A stretch of DNA of 64,000 nt from Curvularia sp. ZM96 (lineage: Eukaryota; Ascomycota; Dothideomycetes; Pleosporales; Pleosporaceae): assembly GCA_022457065.1 (NCBI GenBank), contig JAJGBQ010000003.1, positions 1-64,000 on the forward strand. Direction: 5' to 3'. Below are positions 44,437-55,760 of this stretch, in pieces. The translations under genes and the position numbers were made by a program. The notes beneath the pieces are model-generated. The model made no database searches. It saw only the letters and a list, made by a program, of their open reading frames with translations, and had not been told where the DNA came from. Within the stretch, counting starts at the first letter, position 1, and the number at the start of each line of letters is the position of its first letter.

Positions 44437-45980
44437 AGCACAAGTAGTTTAAGGCTAGTAGAGAATGTCTGGTCTGTTTTGGTGTATAGGAACAAGCATT
44501 TATGTACTGAACGAGCGATCATCATGTCACAATGTACATCTGTAGGGTTCAGCCTACCAAATTAAAAGCGATACGAAAGATTTTCAAGAAATTTCCTTGT
44601 GTAGAATAGCCTGGCCTTATCAATGACACAATTAAATGGTGGCAAATTGTTGAGTTCTTAGAGGTACGGATCAAACATCCGTGCAGATCCATGGTTCAGA
44701 TCCTGTTTTATGTGTGTAACGGCCTGCTTCCGTTATGGATATCATCGCAACCTGCAGCCGTACTTTCACGAAGGTCCGTCGTATTGGACTCGTCTCCGGT
44801 GCGAACACAAGTGTGGAGCAATAGATTCGTAGTGGAGCATCGGCTGCGTTAATACAAAGCTTGCAGATGGCTGTGTTGCACGTTAGTAGAGAACTAACGA
44901 GGTATTTTGTAAACATCTTTCGCTTGCAAGTGCCTGAAGGCTGTCAAGTAAGTGAACACATCTGCTAGATTCTCTTATGAGGCTTAGCGCTCGCGCTCTA
45001 GGCAGCTAATCGACGCTTGCCTGGCACGGATGGCGAGCGCGCTTCTGTCCACGCCAGTAAACAAGCACTGATTGGACAGATTCAGCAGCTAAATATGGCG
45101 CCGCTCATTCGCCGCATCACATCCTCGATACTAAAAGTAGAATGAGACCGTAAGCCAAAATTCGTGCGTCGAGGACAAGAAACCTACTCCTGCTCCCGCT
45201 GTATGTCATGACTTGGGTGCAAGATCTGATCTCCCCGGATCCGATCCAGCCGTGGCTAGTGCCCAGAATATCTTGGTATCCACCGCACAGTCGGTATGCA
45301 TTCTATCTAAGTGGCAGTAACGTCCGCTCCAAGCTCTTCTTTGATCCACATCCAAAATAATAACGCCACTTGCACAAAGGTCATGGCCGGAGCGGGTCCG
45401 CCGTCCTCCCTGCTAGCGGTGGCGACACAATGTACCACGTTATCGTTCTAACCACTACTTTAACCTATAAGGATGCTTACACACTTGCCTTAACTATAAC
45501 ACTAAGTTCGAATGTAACTATAAATTCATCAAGAACTAGCGTCAACATTAAATGTAGGAGTTCATCTCCACGTGCTCACTGTTACTGCGCAGTTCATCTA
45601 AGACCTTGGCAATACTGCAGTACCTATTGCTTGTACGCCCAAAAGGACGTGACAGAGGCGGGGCTGGTGGGGCTGACTGCATCCGCGCCATGATTGGTGG
45701 CGTCCGCAATTCAGAACAGGCACGCAAGCGCAGCTGAACAGACAGCGTCAACACAGGCTGCCCAGCACGATGGAACGCAACAATTCTCACGCATCTTCAG
45801 CACCGGGGACATTGTTGAATCCTGCACTCGAACTATGGCCGCCTCTAAATGGCAGCGACTGAATCCATTCCGGAAGGATTGTCAGGACTCTGTACTTATC
45901 GACCCCTGATGTTCTGCATGTCAGGCTGATGCTGTAGCAGGCTAGCAGCTCACCGAATCTGCAAAACCCGTCCAAGGCAT
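44437..45980. other. Intergenic, no recognisable gene
   Basis: Several short frames on both strands lack domains. Composition is balanced, with no sign of RIP and no repeat seen. Confidence 0.5.
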
Positions 45981-45986
45981 CTGCCC

Positions 45987-47245
45987 ATGGTCTCAAGGTC
46001 GTGGCGGAGGGAGAGCAGCCGGTGGTGGAGTAAGCCATCCGTAGCATCACAAGAGCCCGTACTGACGGCGTCCAGCATCGTTGCCGTCCATGGCTTGAAC
46101 GGACACTGCGACGGGACGTGGACGGGAGCAAACGGCACCCACTGGCTCCGCGATCTCCTACCAAAGGACATCCCAAATGCGCGCATATTCTGCTGGGGAT
46201 ACAATGCGAACACGCACGGCAAGCGCGTTAGCCACCAATTTCTCCACGATCATGCAGAACAGCTAGTGTCCGACCTCTGCGTCAGGAGAAAGCGTACAAA
46301 CGTGAGATAAGAGCGGGCATGGGTAAGACGTGGTTCTGACAGCGAAAGACCATGAGATGACCGATAATCTTCGTGGCGCACAGTCTAGGTGGCATCATCG
46401 TCAAAGGCGTCAGTGTTGCTCTTCTCCATCGTATGCACAGCTAACCAAGCCCAGGCTCTCATTCACTCGGACGCGGCGCGGAAAGGCACACTGGAAGAAC
46501 ACCGGTCAATCAAGACGTCCACGTACGGAATCATGTTCATGGGCACACCCCACCAGGGCGGCAACGGAGTACAGTTCGGGAAACTGCTAGTGAATGCGGC
46601 ATCGGTATACAAGGCCACCAACAGCCGGCTGCTAGAGCATTTGGAGCGGGACTCGGAATGGCTCCAGCAGCAGCTTAGACAGTACGGACCAATTAGTGGG
46701 GAGTTTGTGACCAAGTTTGCGTACGAGGAGTACGAGACTCCGACGGCGCTGGGGCATTCGATCATGGTATGCCTTCACGTTCACCGCAGGTATCGCGAGT
46801 ATTAATGATACAGGTGGTGCCAAAGGTATCTGCGGTTGTTCCAAGCGCCGCCGACGCTGAGCAGATCATCATCCAGGCGGACCACAGAGAAATGGTCAAG
46901 TTCGAGTCGAAAGAGAATAATGACTATGAGAAAGTTTCAGACCATTTGATTATCATGGTTGAAGGTACAGGCAGTGTTATCAGCCTACGGTGGGAAGACG
47001 AAGTTAGGGTTGAAGCGGGTATGGAGTCCCAGTATGTAGTCATGAACAGGAGCAATAACAGTAACTGTCTATAGCTCGAGCCAATCTTGAAGAGAGCTTT
47101 TCTGTCGTCTTTAGCTTGTCTGAGGCCTCAGAGACTGATCACTTTGTCGCGAGACAAGCGGAGCTTGCTGCGATGCACAAGGCGCTCAGCGAGGGCACCG
47201 GTCGTCAAGCAGTCAATCTGCACGGCCTAGGCGGTATACATTGCC
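45987..47245 (+). pseudogene. SesB-type hydrolase / NLR, broken off at the P-loop
   Basis: The 5' portion of an NLR-like gene. An alpha/beta-hydrolase start, SSIVAVHGLNGHCDGTW, is near 46074. The nucleophile motif FVAHSLGGIIVK is near 46365-46405, then the frame changes by one base. TYGIMFMGTPHQGG and a helical part (LLEHLERDSEWLQQQ) follow. A 47-bp intron (46767-46813, GTATGC..CAG) leads to VVPKVSAVVPSAADAEQI and DHREMVKFES. The NB-ARC start (ETDHFVARQAELAAMHKALS, VNLHGLGGI) stops exactly where GKT should follow. The remainder (NTPase and repeats) is absent and unrelated sequence begins at about 47245. SesB-like hydrolases are N-terminal effector domains of fungal NLRs linked to heterokaryon incompatibility. 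Confidence 0.78.
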
Positions 47246-47321
47246 CTTCCCTAGATATTGAACAGCTATTACATAAACACTCACCAGGTCAACCTACTAC
47301 TATATCTTCGACGCCAATACC

Positions 47322-47648
47322 ATGCAGCTAAAGACTCTCCTTCCCCTCCTTACAGCTTTCACAGCTATTGCCACCGCGACCCTAATCGAGGCTACCAGGA
47401 CACCCGTAGCCTTAAACAACAGTCCTGTTTACCTTAATAGTCGTAGCTGCCCTTCTAGCACGCAGACAGACTGGTAGGGTGGTGGCTGCTCGGCTGTCTG
47501 GAAGGGGCATTGCTATAATAGATGCAAAAGCACTACCAATGCCAATAGTCGCAAATACTGCTCAGGCACGATTGGCTCCAACATCGAAAACCACAGATGT
47601 CTTCTAGGATGGGCAAGCTACAAATGCTACTATTTTATCAGTAGCTGA
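47322..47648 (+). pseudogene. Small secreted cysteine-rich protein with internal stop
   Basis: From ATG 47322 the frame has a typical signal peptide (MQLKTLLPLLTAFTAIATAT). It continues to an in-frame TAG at 47475-47477, then stays open to TGA at 47646-47648 (108 codons in all). After the signal peptide there are seven cysteines in the pattern C..C..C..C..C..C..C, with GHCYNRC and HRCLLGWASYKCYY. That is the form of a fungal secreted effector or antimicrobial-like peptide. The stop could be a C-to-T change, a base-call error or part of an unspliced intron. It sits directly at the breakpoint of the truncated NLR. Family not recognised. Confidence 0.6.
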
Positions 47649-48715
47649 TAAGTTAAATATAGGAATTTAAAAGAATCTACAGAGGGAGGGACTAGGAACA
47701 GGATACTGGGGTAAATACTGCTATATTGGTACGGTGACGTCTTTACGCGAGAAATTTGTTCTACGATTTCTATTTACTATTATAGTGGCGTTCAAATAGT
47801 ATACTATAGTACTAGGCAAACAGATTTTTTATAATAGGCTGCGCCGATGTCTCTCACTAGAAGGCTATGTAAATGAGAGTCCACGTGACCTAGTCACGCA
47901 GCAGAAGTCATGTAACTATACTTACGTATGGTAAGTCATGTGAAAGGCGTAGAGAGCGACTAAAACGGAATTTATCAACATTGTGCACATTTTCGTAAGT
48001 TTTTGCAAAGATTATAGCACTCTGATAGAAAATTATACTTACTTTGACCTAGTACTAGGTTGTTCGCACACATCACATCTGCGCAGGGCCTTCTTACTAG
48101 CAAAACTCGGCACTGTTAGCATGCTTCTAAAGTTTCCCTGTTTTTATAGGGATCTACCAGAAGCAGATGGCTTGTAAGCCCAGAAGTACCATTTAGGGTC
48201 ACGTGGTTACCCATGGAGTAATCGGGCTGTATTCAAACGTGCTCTCAGCATCATATACGAAAAAATAGATGATAAGTTGCTTCACGCAGACCTAACTAAT
48301 CGAATAGCTTTTGTAGAAGAGTGAGACGTTGAAATAGCTTATATTTCGCATCGAATCTATTGAAACCTCTCGCAGGTACTAAAGATGACACTAAATACTC
48401 TTAGATTAGGTTGTAAACCATGTCTAACCATGTTGATGGCGGTGAGGTCCACTGTCTCTACCTAGATTAATCTATCCCAGTACCCCCGCTTTCTAACTGT
48501 TATCACATGTTGGAAACTTGAGGTGCAATACGTCTAACCTACCTAATGAGTTTCTCAAGTCCCATACAACCATCATCTCCCCGTAGTAGTTAGTATGGAG
48601 ATAGCTATTTGTCCAGCTGTCCATTAGTTGGTTAAACATAATAGAGCGATGATGTTTGCGCCAGACTATCCCACAATGTGTGATATGTCGTGGCCAAGCT
48701 ACCTAGTTAAGGCAT
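47649..48715. other. Intergenic, no gene seen
   Basis: AT-rich with mild RIP-like composition. Contains CACGTGACCTAGTCACG near 47883. No coding or RNA feature was recognised. Confidence 0.5.
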
Positions 48716-48718
48716 AGC

Positions 48719-51136
48719 TTATACTATTGTCAGGTATTCTTCTCTCCATCCCTCAAAGTTATGGAAGAGTGGAATCCTATCTGCATCATTTACACCTTCT
48801 ATCCCGTCGATATGGACTCTCAAACTCCAGACCCCTACCCTTTTCCAAGCTCCTTCATCTTCTAGAGATTGCGTAAGAACTAAGCCATATGCCTCCTGGT
48901 ATACATAGCTGCCATAACTATCGTTGGTAGTATACTCGGTGATGTTGGCAAGAATAACATTCGCTGGCGGTGTACTCTTCGCATTGAATTCTGGTCCTTT
49001 CCCATTGGGTTCATGGTATCCATTTCTCATGCTTCTATCACTGTAACGGACATGTGCTCCAACTTCAACGTCGTCGTGGTAATACCCAAACTGATAACCA
49101 AGTGAGGTATTGCGGCTAGACGGTGAACAAAATTTGAATATGCCTTCTTCTAGGGGTGACAATTGAGCTGTCAAAGTCAAGCACTTGAGGGTAATTTGGA
49201 GGCCCGAGAAATCAGCATATGCTGAAGATAGAGTATCGCTTAGAGCCATCGTCCAGTTTGATGTTTCTGACTTCCATGTTGTAGATATAATTTCAGCCAA
49301 GGAAATGAACACCACCGCTTCAATGTTGATGTAGTTTATTAATATCATCCACGATAGATGTTGGTGCACCGAAATGGAAAACCACGACCAACTAGGTGCA
49401 TTTAGAATGGGGTCCTCTTGAGAATGGGCATGAGTGCTTTCATACTGTTTGAACAATGCATCTCTCGATATCGGGCAGGCCATGCCTGCTTGAATATACC
49501 ATAAAAGGTTGAAATGGAGAAGCTCCCTCCATAATCCTGCTAGGTATGTGCCTCTGCAGAGATGATAGTATGCACGAGCTACACCAGAAAATCCTATCGC
49601 GCGATCGGTTGCTTTGGTAAACCTTTTTCTTCGATAATCTTCAATGATGTTTTCCCAGACACTAATGACTTGTCTGATACCTGGCGGCAAACAACCGGGT
49701 TGTGGAGACAGATCGTTTAGCAAGAAATTCCGAATGTTGACATTGAAATTACCGATGCCAAGTTTTGTCCCATCTGATCTTGACACCTTCTCTCCGACGA
49801 GTTCTTCGCAAAAGGCTTCCTGGCATTCCCACATCAGAGCCTCGTGTCCAAAATACAAATTTCTCGGACTTAACAACCGTTCTTGAAACACCCAACCTCG
49901 ATCAAAAAGAGGCCAGTTTAATTGGAACATCCGTTTAGAATCCCAAGCACTGCGGTAGGCATATATGCCAGTGTTCCCATCTGTAGGTGACGATAGGATA
50001 CAAGGAATCCAACCTCGAGGATCACCCCTTCTCGTATCAGGTTCAACATCAGGCGGATACTCAAATTGAGGCGGCAGAAGATGGGACAACGTGCAAACGG
50101 AGTTTCCGTAAACTGAGGCCATCTTGACGGCTTCAGCTTTCCAGTCCTCTTCAGAATCTTGAATAATGCACAGGGAATCGATCCACAAATATCTGTAACC
50201 CAAGAACCGTGTGATCCGGATAGCTTCGCCATATGTGTGTGGCATCGCTTTTGAAGGTATTCCTTTCTGAAACGTGGCCACTTTTTTAGTTACTAAACGC
50301 AACTGTTGAGATGGATCTTGTCCCCACATGTGACTAAGCGTGAGATATTCAGTGCTTTTCCTTGTTTCCATATCACAACATAGTCTAACCTCTTCGTTTG
50401 ACAGATCCAAAAGCCTAGTGGGCCTCTGCGTATCGTAGGCAGTGCTTCGTATTTGAAAGGCATGACATTTTTCGTGCTGTGCAATACACTCTTTGAGCCA
50501 TTGCTTCAGCACACCGATATTATCCCTCGGTAGAAGAGGAGCGGACGACCATCCAAGACCGGGAGGTAATTTGATCGCACTTTGGGTATCCTGCAGCGTG
50601 AATGATTTGATGAATAGCCTGGCCATAGGCTCCCGTTGGTGCACACTAACATAGGATGGCCTGCCCATATATATGTCAAAATGGAAACGAGGAGGTTTCC
50701 TCAATTCGGGATTAAGTTCATACAGAATGATATAGATTCGCGCGCGAGAAGATTGAGGTGGTATCTTGAAAAAGTGCTTTGTTCGACAGACCCCTAATAT
50801 CAATCTGCATAGGTGGCACGTTCTGGCCTCATCTAACAGCTCTGCGACTGTACTAAGCTTATAGAGTATCGTGAATGGGCGAGTAGATGAACGAAAACGT
50901 CTCGCGATGATATGATTGATGAGTCTAGGGTCCTGCCCAACCTTTCTGCAATGATTGCAAAGGTTGTGAAGGGGTACTGATCTTTTTTGGGGGTCCTCGG
51001 AATGCTGACTCTCTTGAAGAGTTGCCAATCCATCTGAACAGGGTTGAGGGGTAAACTGATCCTCTATTAATTCTCTTTTCCTGGCTTGGGCCCTTTTGCG
51101 AGTCTCCCTGCGACTTCTTGATGATTTCTTTGTCAT
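48719..51136 (-). CDS. HET-domain (heterokaryon incompatibility) protein
   Basis: 805 aa, uninterrupted, single exon. A basic N-terminus is followed by two CxxC pairs (CNHC near 60, CHLC near 107) that may bind zinc. The HET domain spans about 263-420. It contains YLTLSHMWG (264-272), TYGEAIRITRFLGYRYLWID (301-320) and SLCIIQDSEEDWKAEAVKMA (321-340), the three conserved blocks of the family. The C-terminal ~380 residues have no known domain. HET proteins trigger cell death when genetically different fungal cells fuse. Its position near two NLR-type loci suggests a shared allorecognition neighbourhood. No RIP; the frame looks functional. Confidence 0.93.
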   Translation of the reverse strand: MTKKSSRSRRETRKRAQARKRELIEDQFTPQPCSDGLATLQESQHSEDPQKRSVPLHNLCNHCRKVGQDPRLINHIIARRFRSSTRPFTILYKLSTVAELLDEARTCHLCRLILGVCRTKHFFKIPPQSSRARIYIILYELNPELRKPPRFHFDIYMGRPSYVSVHQREPMARLFIKSFTLQDTQSAIKLPPGLGWSSAPLLPRDNIGVLKQWLKECIAQHEKCHAFQIRSTAYDTQRPTRLLDLSNEEVRLCCDMETRKSTEYLTLSHMWGQDPSQQLRLVTKKVATFQKGIPSKAMPHTYGEAIRITRFLGYRYLWIDSLCIIQDSEEDWKAEAVKMASVYGNSVCTLSHLLPPQFEYPPDVEPDTRRGDPRGWIPCILSSPTDGNTGIYAYRSAWDSKRMFQLNWPLFDRGWVFQERLLSPRNLYFGHEALMWECQEAFCEELVGEKVSRSDGTKLGIGNFNVNIRNFLLNDLSPQPGCLPPGIRQVISVWENIIEDYRRKRFTKATDRAIGFSGVARAYYHLCRGTYLAGLWRELLHFNLLWYIQAGMACPISRDALFKQYESTHAHSQEDPILNAPSWSWFSISVHQHLSWMILINYINIEAVVFISLAEIISTTWKSETSNWTMALSDTLSSAYADFSGLQITLKCLTLTAQLSPLEEGIFKFCSPSSRNTSLGYQFGYYHDDVEVGAHVRYSDRSMRNGYHEPNGKGPEFNAKSTPPANVILANITEYTTNDSYGSYVYQEAYGLVLTQSLEDEGAWKRVGVWSLRVHIDGIEGVNDADRIPLFHNFEGWREEYLTIV

Positions 51137-52062
51137 AACTATAGTATAAGATGAGCGTAATCTTTAGATAGCGATCCGCTTGAGTAGAATGTTGAATAGT
51201 CCTCGAGATTAATCGTCCCTAAGCTGAAGATGAATGGGCTTCAAGAGTTCAGAGAGGTAACTAATAGAAACCGAGACGCGTTCTATGGCTTTTATGAACA
51301 CGAGCCTTGAGGGTGTTGTGATTTAGATATATGGGTAGTCTGAGTATTCATTCAGCGAGAAAAGAGACTGGCAGCAGTGGTTTAGGGATGCACAATCATA
51401 GCGGGGTAGATGATCCAGCTACACTACACAATTACTCGCGTGACATAAGCAACGCCAAGCATGAAAATAAGAGATAGGAAAGAAATAGACAATGCTATAT
51501 ATAATGTTGTATTAAGATACTATGATAGAGATACTACTAACTGTTATAGCTGCACCTTGTCTCTTGCTAGAAGATCACGTGATTGATGGCGCAATGTCAT
51601 GATCACACGACTAGGTGTACGTACGATTAGTTGAGCAAGCAAGGGTAACTAGTGGGCCACCCCACTAGACTTGACGCGACGCTCTGCACAACTACCGTAA
51701 TGCCGCGATAACAACCCTTTATGCAGACTTCTTGTAAAGGTAGAACAAGTCTCGCTATGGCATTTTATCGTGATAATCTATGTAGTTAAGCCGCGCACTC
51801 ACAGCAGCGTATAACGTACTAAAGTCTATAAGAGGCCCTAAGGCCTTGCTACCCTATAACCTTGAAAATGTAGTCAGAAATCTTTGCTTTTTGCAGTTTA
51901 CGTGCGACTAGTAGTGACATACGAGATGCAGGCTAAATATGCTATAATATCTGGTTGCAGAACTTACTTCCACGCTGCTTACTGATTTTCTGGAGGTTGA
52001 CGCCTCGTTGTGCTGCGAGGTAGATATCCTTCCCTGTATATTTTTCATTGCTACACTGGTAT
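51137..52062. other. Intergenic, no gene seen
   Basis: AT-rich upstream region of the HET gene. Contains palindromic TGATC/CACGTG-type motifs near 51590-51620. Confidence 0.5.
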
Positions 52063-52257
52063 TTAGTGTTGAAATCTAGACCTAAGCTCAACTGTATTTA
52101 TACTGTTAGTGGGCTCACTACAGCAGAATATGTGTTCCTGGTAGTTTCCTACATTAATTAGAGAGTTTGAAGGCTTAGCTCGAACTTGTAGAGGTTTTGG
52201 AAATGCTTCGGCTACACCTAGGAGGAAGAAAATGGATGCTAGGACGATAAATCTCAT
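52063..52257 (-). CDS. Small secreted protein (first exon or complete)
   Basis: 64 aa with a clear signal peptide, MRFIVLASIFFLLGVAEA. A short mature part follows with a KPLQVRA processing-like site and a CC pair (HIFCCSEP). The C-terminal residues may be intronic: a second exon further left could exist but I could not define it. ATG 52257 is preceded by an AT-rich leader. Small secreted proteins of this size in subtelomeres are often candidate effectors. Function unknown. Confidence 0.5.
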   Translation of the reverse strand: MRFIVLASIFFLLGVAEAFPKPLQVRAKPSNSLINVGNYQEHIFCCSEPTNSINTVELRSRFQH

Positions 52258-52439
52258 AATGTATGAATAGATATGTTATGAAAGAGGAGCAGAGAAGTTG
52301 GTGAATAGGAATGTAAAGCAGCACAAGAGTAGGTATCGAGAACAGACCAAGGACCTGTAGAAGTATCTTGGAGTGAGGAGTTGTTTGGAACTTGTAATGA
52401 TTCTTACTTTTGCATGATCCCAAGCCTTTATATGTCAAT

Positions 52440-54020
52440 TCAATACCACGTCATTCATATATAAGTCGTCTTAGAGTGTCTCTTACAGCACCTACAGCCT
52501 ACTAGGTAGGGTTGTAAAGTCTCTAATACTACTAATGACATATCAATATGCTTGAAGTACTCACATCATACTCCACAAGGCACCAAGTCGTTTCATCATA
52601 CAATACCCGTGCCACTGTTTGTACATCACCCGTCTAATTAGGTGTTAGTCGCAGAGAGGCATTAGAAGGGCAATATCGCTCGCTAAGTCCTAGCGCAGCT
52701 ACTTTGTAAGACTACAGTCTTAATAGTGCTATGGAGTATTTCTAGGAAAGTTATAACTAGTCTAAAGCCTATTGCACTTAGTATAATTAGGTCTATTTAA
52801 CGCATAGTAGGCGGTTACAATACGAGGAGCGGCACGGGTTAGTGTAGTAGAGTTTTCAAAGAGCTATTATAGTATTGTATGCACGTAGTTACACAGTATG
52901 CGTAGTACTAGCCCCATGCTAAAGGATTTGACCCGTTTTCGTGATCAACTTAGGTTATGGCTCTCTTCTATGTCTTATTCTTCGTAAGTGAGATCTTAAT
53001 ATACTATTAGGTAGAAACAACATTGTCCACCTAACCCCCACCTACTAACAGATAATTAGTCTTATGTTACAATACTCTTGCTAGATCCTCGCACGAACCT
53101 TAGTGCCTTTTGGTCAAGCTTTCTCTCTTCCACCTCCTTCATCTAGTCTACCTCCTCTCAGCTATCACTAATAGCCTTATAGTCTGCTTATTAGGCTAAT
53201 ACAGCTTGATTTGACCTCTGTTCACCATCCTAATATCTTACAGGAGGATGTAGAGAAGCACTCCTAGGACCAACTAACTGTCTGGATTATTCTTGGAGAG
53301 CTACCGAATGTATGGTTTTGATAGCAAGGATATGTGCCGCGTTCCTGCTTGGCTGCATGAATCCGCATATGGCATGTAAGACTTCCACTACATATCACAA
53401 TTGACTCGGTATAGACTTAATTGTGAGTCTCGTTAGGGAACTTTAATTTTTAGCCTCAGTATCTTTCATCCATCTCTCTAAGTTATCACTAACTACGTTC
53501 GCCGCGAACTTTAATAACTCGCCTTTCTATTCTATCAAGTTCAATTCTTTGCTTTTCTATGTGCATCTCGAGGCTGTTTAGTGGTGGAGTGAAACAAATT
53601 TAGCGCTAAATTGCATGCGGAAGGTAAGACCGAGGAAACCTGTGCCACAACCATGCAGAGGTGAGGCCGCCTTATCAGGTCATGTTGAACAAAGCTTCTG
53701 AATCGTGTGTGTGACGTCAGCGGGCACAATACGATTTGGCATGATGTCAGAGCAACTGCGATCTACATATGCCAGGATAGCAGTAGGCAGCAACGCAGTG
53801 CACGCTTTTAGCAGTCCCACTTACCATCAGCAACGAGCTACGAAATCACATTCCCGTTTTTTAAAAAGTTAGAGCCAGTCCTAAGCTACGGTATAACACG
53901 TGAAAAACATTTGCAGGGCTATAATACAGACTTTGATCAGCTTCTTTACAACATCCCACACTAAGTACGCCTTGTGCTCTACCTATTATACCGATTTTCC
54001 TCCACGATTTTACACCGTGG
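52440..54020. other. Intergenic region, no convincing gene
   Basis: AT-rich to balanced; short frames only. A minus-strand frame at 53541-53729 has no domain or signal. No repeats were recognised. Confidence 0.5.
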
Positions 54021-54029
54021 CACAACATC

Positions 54030-54806
54030 ATGTTGGATGATTGGTTTTCTTCCAAGCTTGCCCCTGAACAGGAAAACCATCTTGAAGAAGTAAAGGCTAT
54101 CAAAGACTACCTGCGTCAGAAGATCACCGCAACCGAAACAGCTCAGACTATCACGCAGCCTGTGGTGACTTCAGAGTTTCCGACAAAAGACCTTGCCCGC
54201 CTTCATGTTCTCTTGCTTGATGCTCTTGTAGAACTACCAGACCACACTGAGCCGTTACTAGCACTGCTACAAGCTATCGAGAACCTTCCAGAACCCGACT
54301 TCACGGCTGTTCAGCCAGATAAGCGACCCCATGAGAAGCTTTGGAAAGGTCTACCAAACTTCGCCAATCAATGGTATGACATCAGTTATCGATCCGGAAG
54401 CTGGAAAATGGATGCTGAGGAGACTAGTGGCCCAAAGCGGGACGTACTACGGAACGAGCATATAAGAAGAGCTGAGGTTGAGGCACAGTTAGTCATCGCG
54501 AATATTGCAGGTATTCCAATTGATTGGGGATATGAAGTCATTGATAGCGCCCTGGGAAGAGACCCGCTGCTGGATTTCGAGCTCCCGGCTGCGGCAGAGT
54601 GGCTTGCAATTTGTGGCAAGCGGTTCCGACAGGGCGCAGAAGAAGGCGAGGAAACCTACGCGGTGAAGGATGGAAGGATGAGTTTAAAGCAGTGGTCTTT
54701 GTGGGAAGCGCAGTTGAGAGAGTTACAAGTGCAGTCTGAAGTTGTTCAGCGAGCGGTTACGAAGGCACTTAATGCTATCCATGAAGCAAATAGAGAGAAA
54801 TTATAA
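54030..54806 (+). CDS. DUF3632-like fungal protein
   Basis: 258 aa, single exon. Mostly helical: LLLDALVELPDHTEPLLALL (about 61-80) and a WKGLPNFANQWYD block (about 104-116). Then come RRAEVEAQLVIANIAGIPIDWGYEVI, a C-terminal AAAEWLAICGKRFRQGAEEG, and a coiled tail LREL..EVVQRAVTKALNAI. Length and block order fit the fungal family of unknown function DUF3632. No signal peptide or membrane helix. Codon use is normal. Function unknown. Confidence 0.65.
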   Translation: MLDDWFSSKLAPEQENHLEEVKAIKDYLRQKITATETAQTITQPVVTSEFPTKDLARLHVLLLDALVELPDHTEPLLALLQAIENLPEPDFTAVQPDKRPHEKLWKGLPNFANQWYDISYRSGSWKMDAEETSGPKRDVLRNEHIRRAEVEAQLVIANIAGIPIDWGYEVIDSALGRDPLLDFELPAAAEWLAICGKRFRQGAEEGEETYAVKDGRMSLKQWSLWEAQLRELQVQSEVVQRAVTKALNAIHEANREKL

Positions 54807-54861
54807 GGATTTGGAATAGATAGAGGCTGCAAGATTCTTTGTAGAATGCGTAAATAAGACT

Positions 54862-54883
54862 AAGTTAGGGTAGGGTTAGGGTA
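54862..54883 (+). repeat. Short interstitial telomeric sequence
   Basis: Three TTAGGG-like units in a row (G-strand on +), opposite in orientation to the terminal array. This may mark a healed break or an old telomere fusion or insertion. Confidence 0.75.
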
Positions 54884-54951
54884 CACTTCAGTTCGGGCTC
54901 TAGGATAGCGTTGTATTCAAAGTGTAATCCTACATTATTGTATTTATAATA

Positions 54952-55218
54952 CCAGCAAAAGTGTTGTGTTTACGTAAGTTACTAGCAAAAGTATATAAAG
55001 TACCACTAGTAAAAGTGCGCAATATACTAGTGTCAGACGGCCAGCCCTACCTACTGCGCCAACTGCAACCAAAAAGGCACGAGTAATTAGCGTTCTGCTG
55101 ATAATTGTGCGCAGGATAGTATATATAGTCAGACTGTACCCAAGTCCTGACAACTAGTAAAAGTACGCTAAAATTTTGGTGTTCCTACGCACAGACTGGT
55201 TTTTAGACACTTTGCTGG
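54952..55218. repeat. Possible MITE with CAAAAGT motifs
   Basis: Ends carry complementary CCAGCAAAAGTG (54952-54963) and CACTTTGCTGG (55208-55218). Five copies of CTAGTAAAAGT or GCAAAAGT lie inside and at the end (near 54953, 54983, 55008, 55153 and 55216). No target duplication could be confirmed. Confidence 0.4.
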
Positions 55219-55241
55219 CAAAAGTCGAATTCCCAATATTC

Positions 55242-55760
55242 TTAGTTTGGCAACTCCAGAGTAGTAGACAGGAACTTAGTGCCATTGAAGTAAACATGCT
55301 GGATCATATCCTGGTTGTTTGATTTGTAGCTTAATGCTGGCTGCCCATTCTTCATAGTGACGGCGAGGAAAGAAGAAGTATCCACGAGTCTGGTGTTTCT
55401 GGGTACTTTGGCCTCGAATATCAGATCCTTGTCTGAGGTATCTGACCAGGTCCATGCTTTATTAGGATCTGTTTCATCGCTGTCCGCGTTATCAAGTTTG
55501 ATTTCACGGACTACATTGTCGTTGCTTTCCGTGATTCCAATGTAGTACAAGCGGAGAGATCGGTTTGGGAACACGAGAGTATCGATTGGACCTTCGTTGG
55601 TGAAGATTTGCCTCTCGGACGTCCCAACCTTGCCCGTTTGGATTCTGCCATCTGGTGATTTGAACCGAATGTAGTCGATATGCTGAGTATCTGGTCGGTT
55701 GAGGAAGATGTATTGGTAATCACCGATCACAAGCGTACTTGATGTTGTCTTTGGCGCCAT
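55242..55760 (-). CDS. Beta-propeller/lectin-like protein
   Basis: 172 aa, no signal peptide. Rich in strands with repeated patterns such as LRLYYIGITESNDNVVREI and FLAVTMKNGQPALSYKSNNQ. These recall blades of fungal fucose-lectin-like propellers (aromatic YY, then a polar strand), but the protein is about half the length of a full six-bladed member. It could be a short paralogue or a fragment. Family assignment is tentative. Confidence 0.5.
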   Translation of the reverse strand: MAPKTTSSTLVIGDYQYIFLNRPDTQHIDYIRFKSPDGRIQTGKVGTSERQIFTNEGPIDTLVFPNRSLRLYYIGITESNDNVVREIKLDNADSDETDPNKAWTWSDTSDKDLIFEAKVPRNTRLVDTSSFLAVTMKNGQPALSYKSNNQDMIQHVYFNGTKFLSTTLELPN

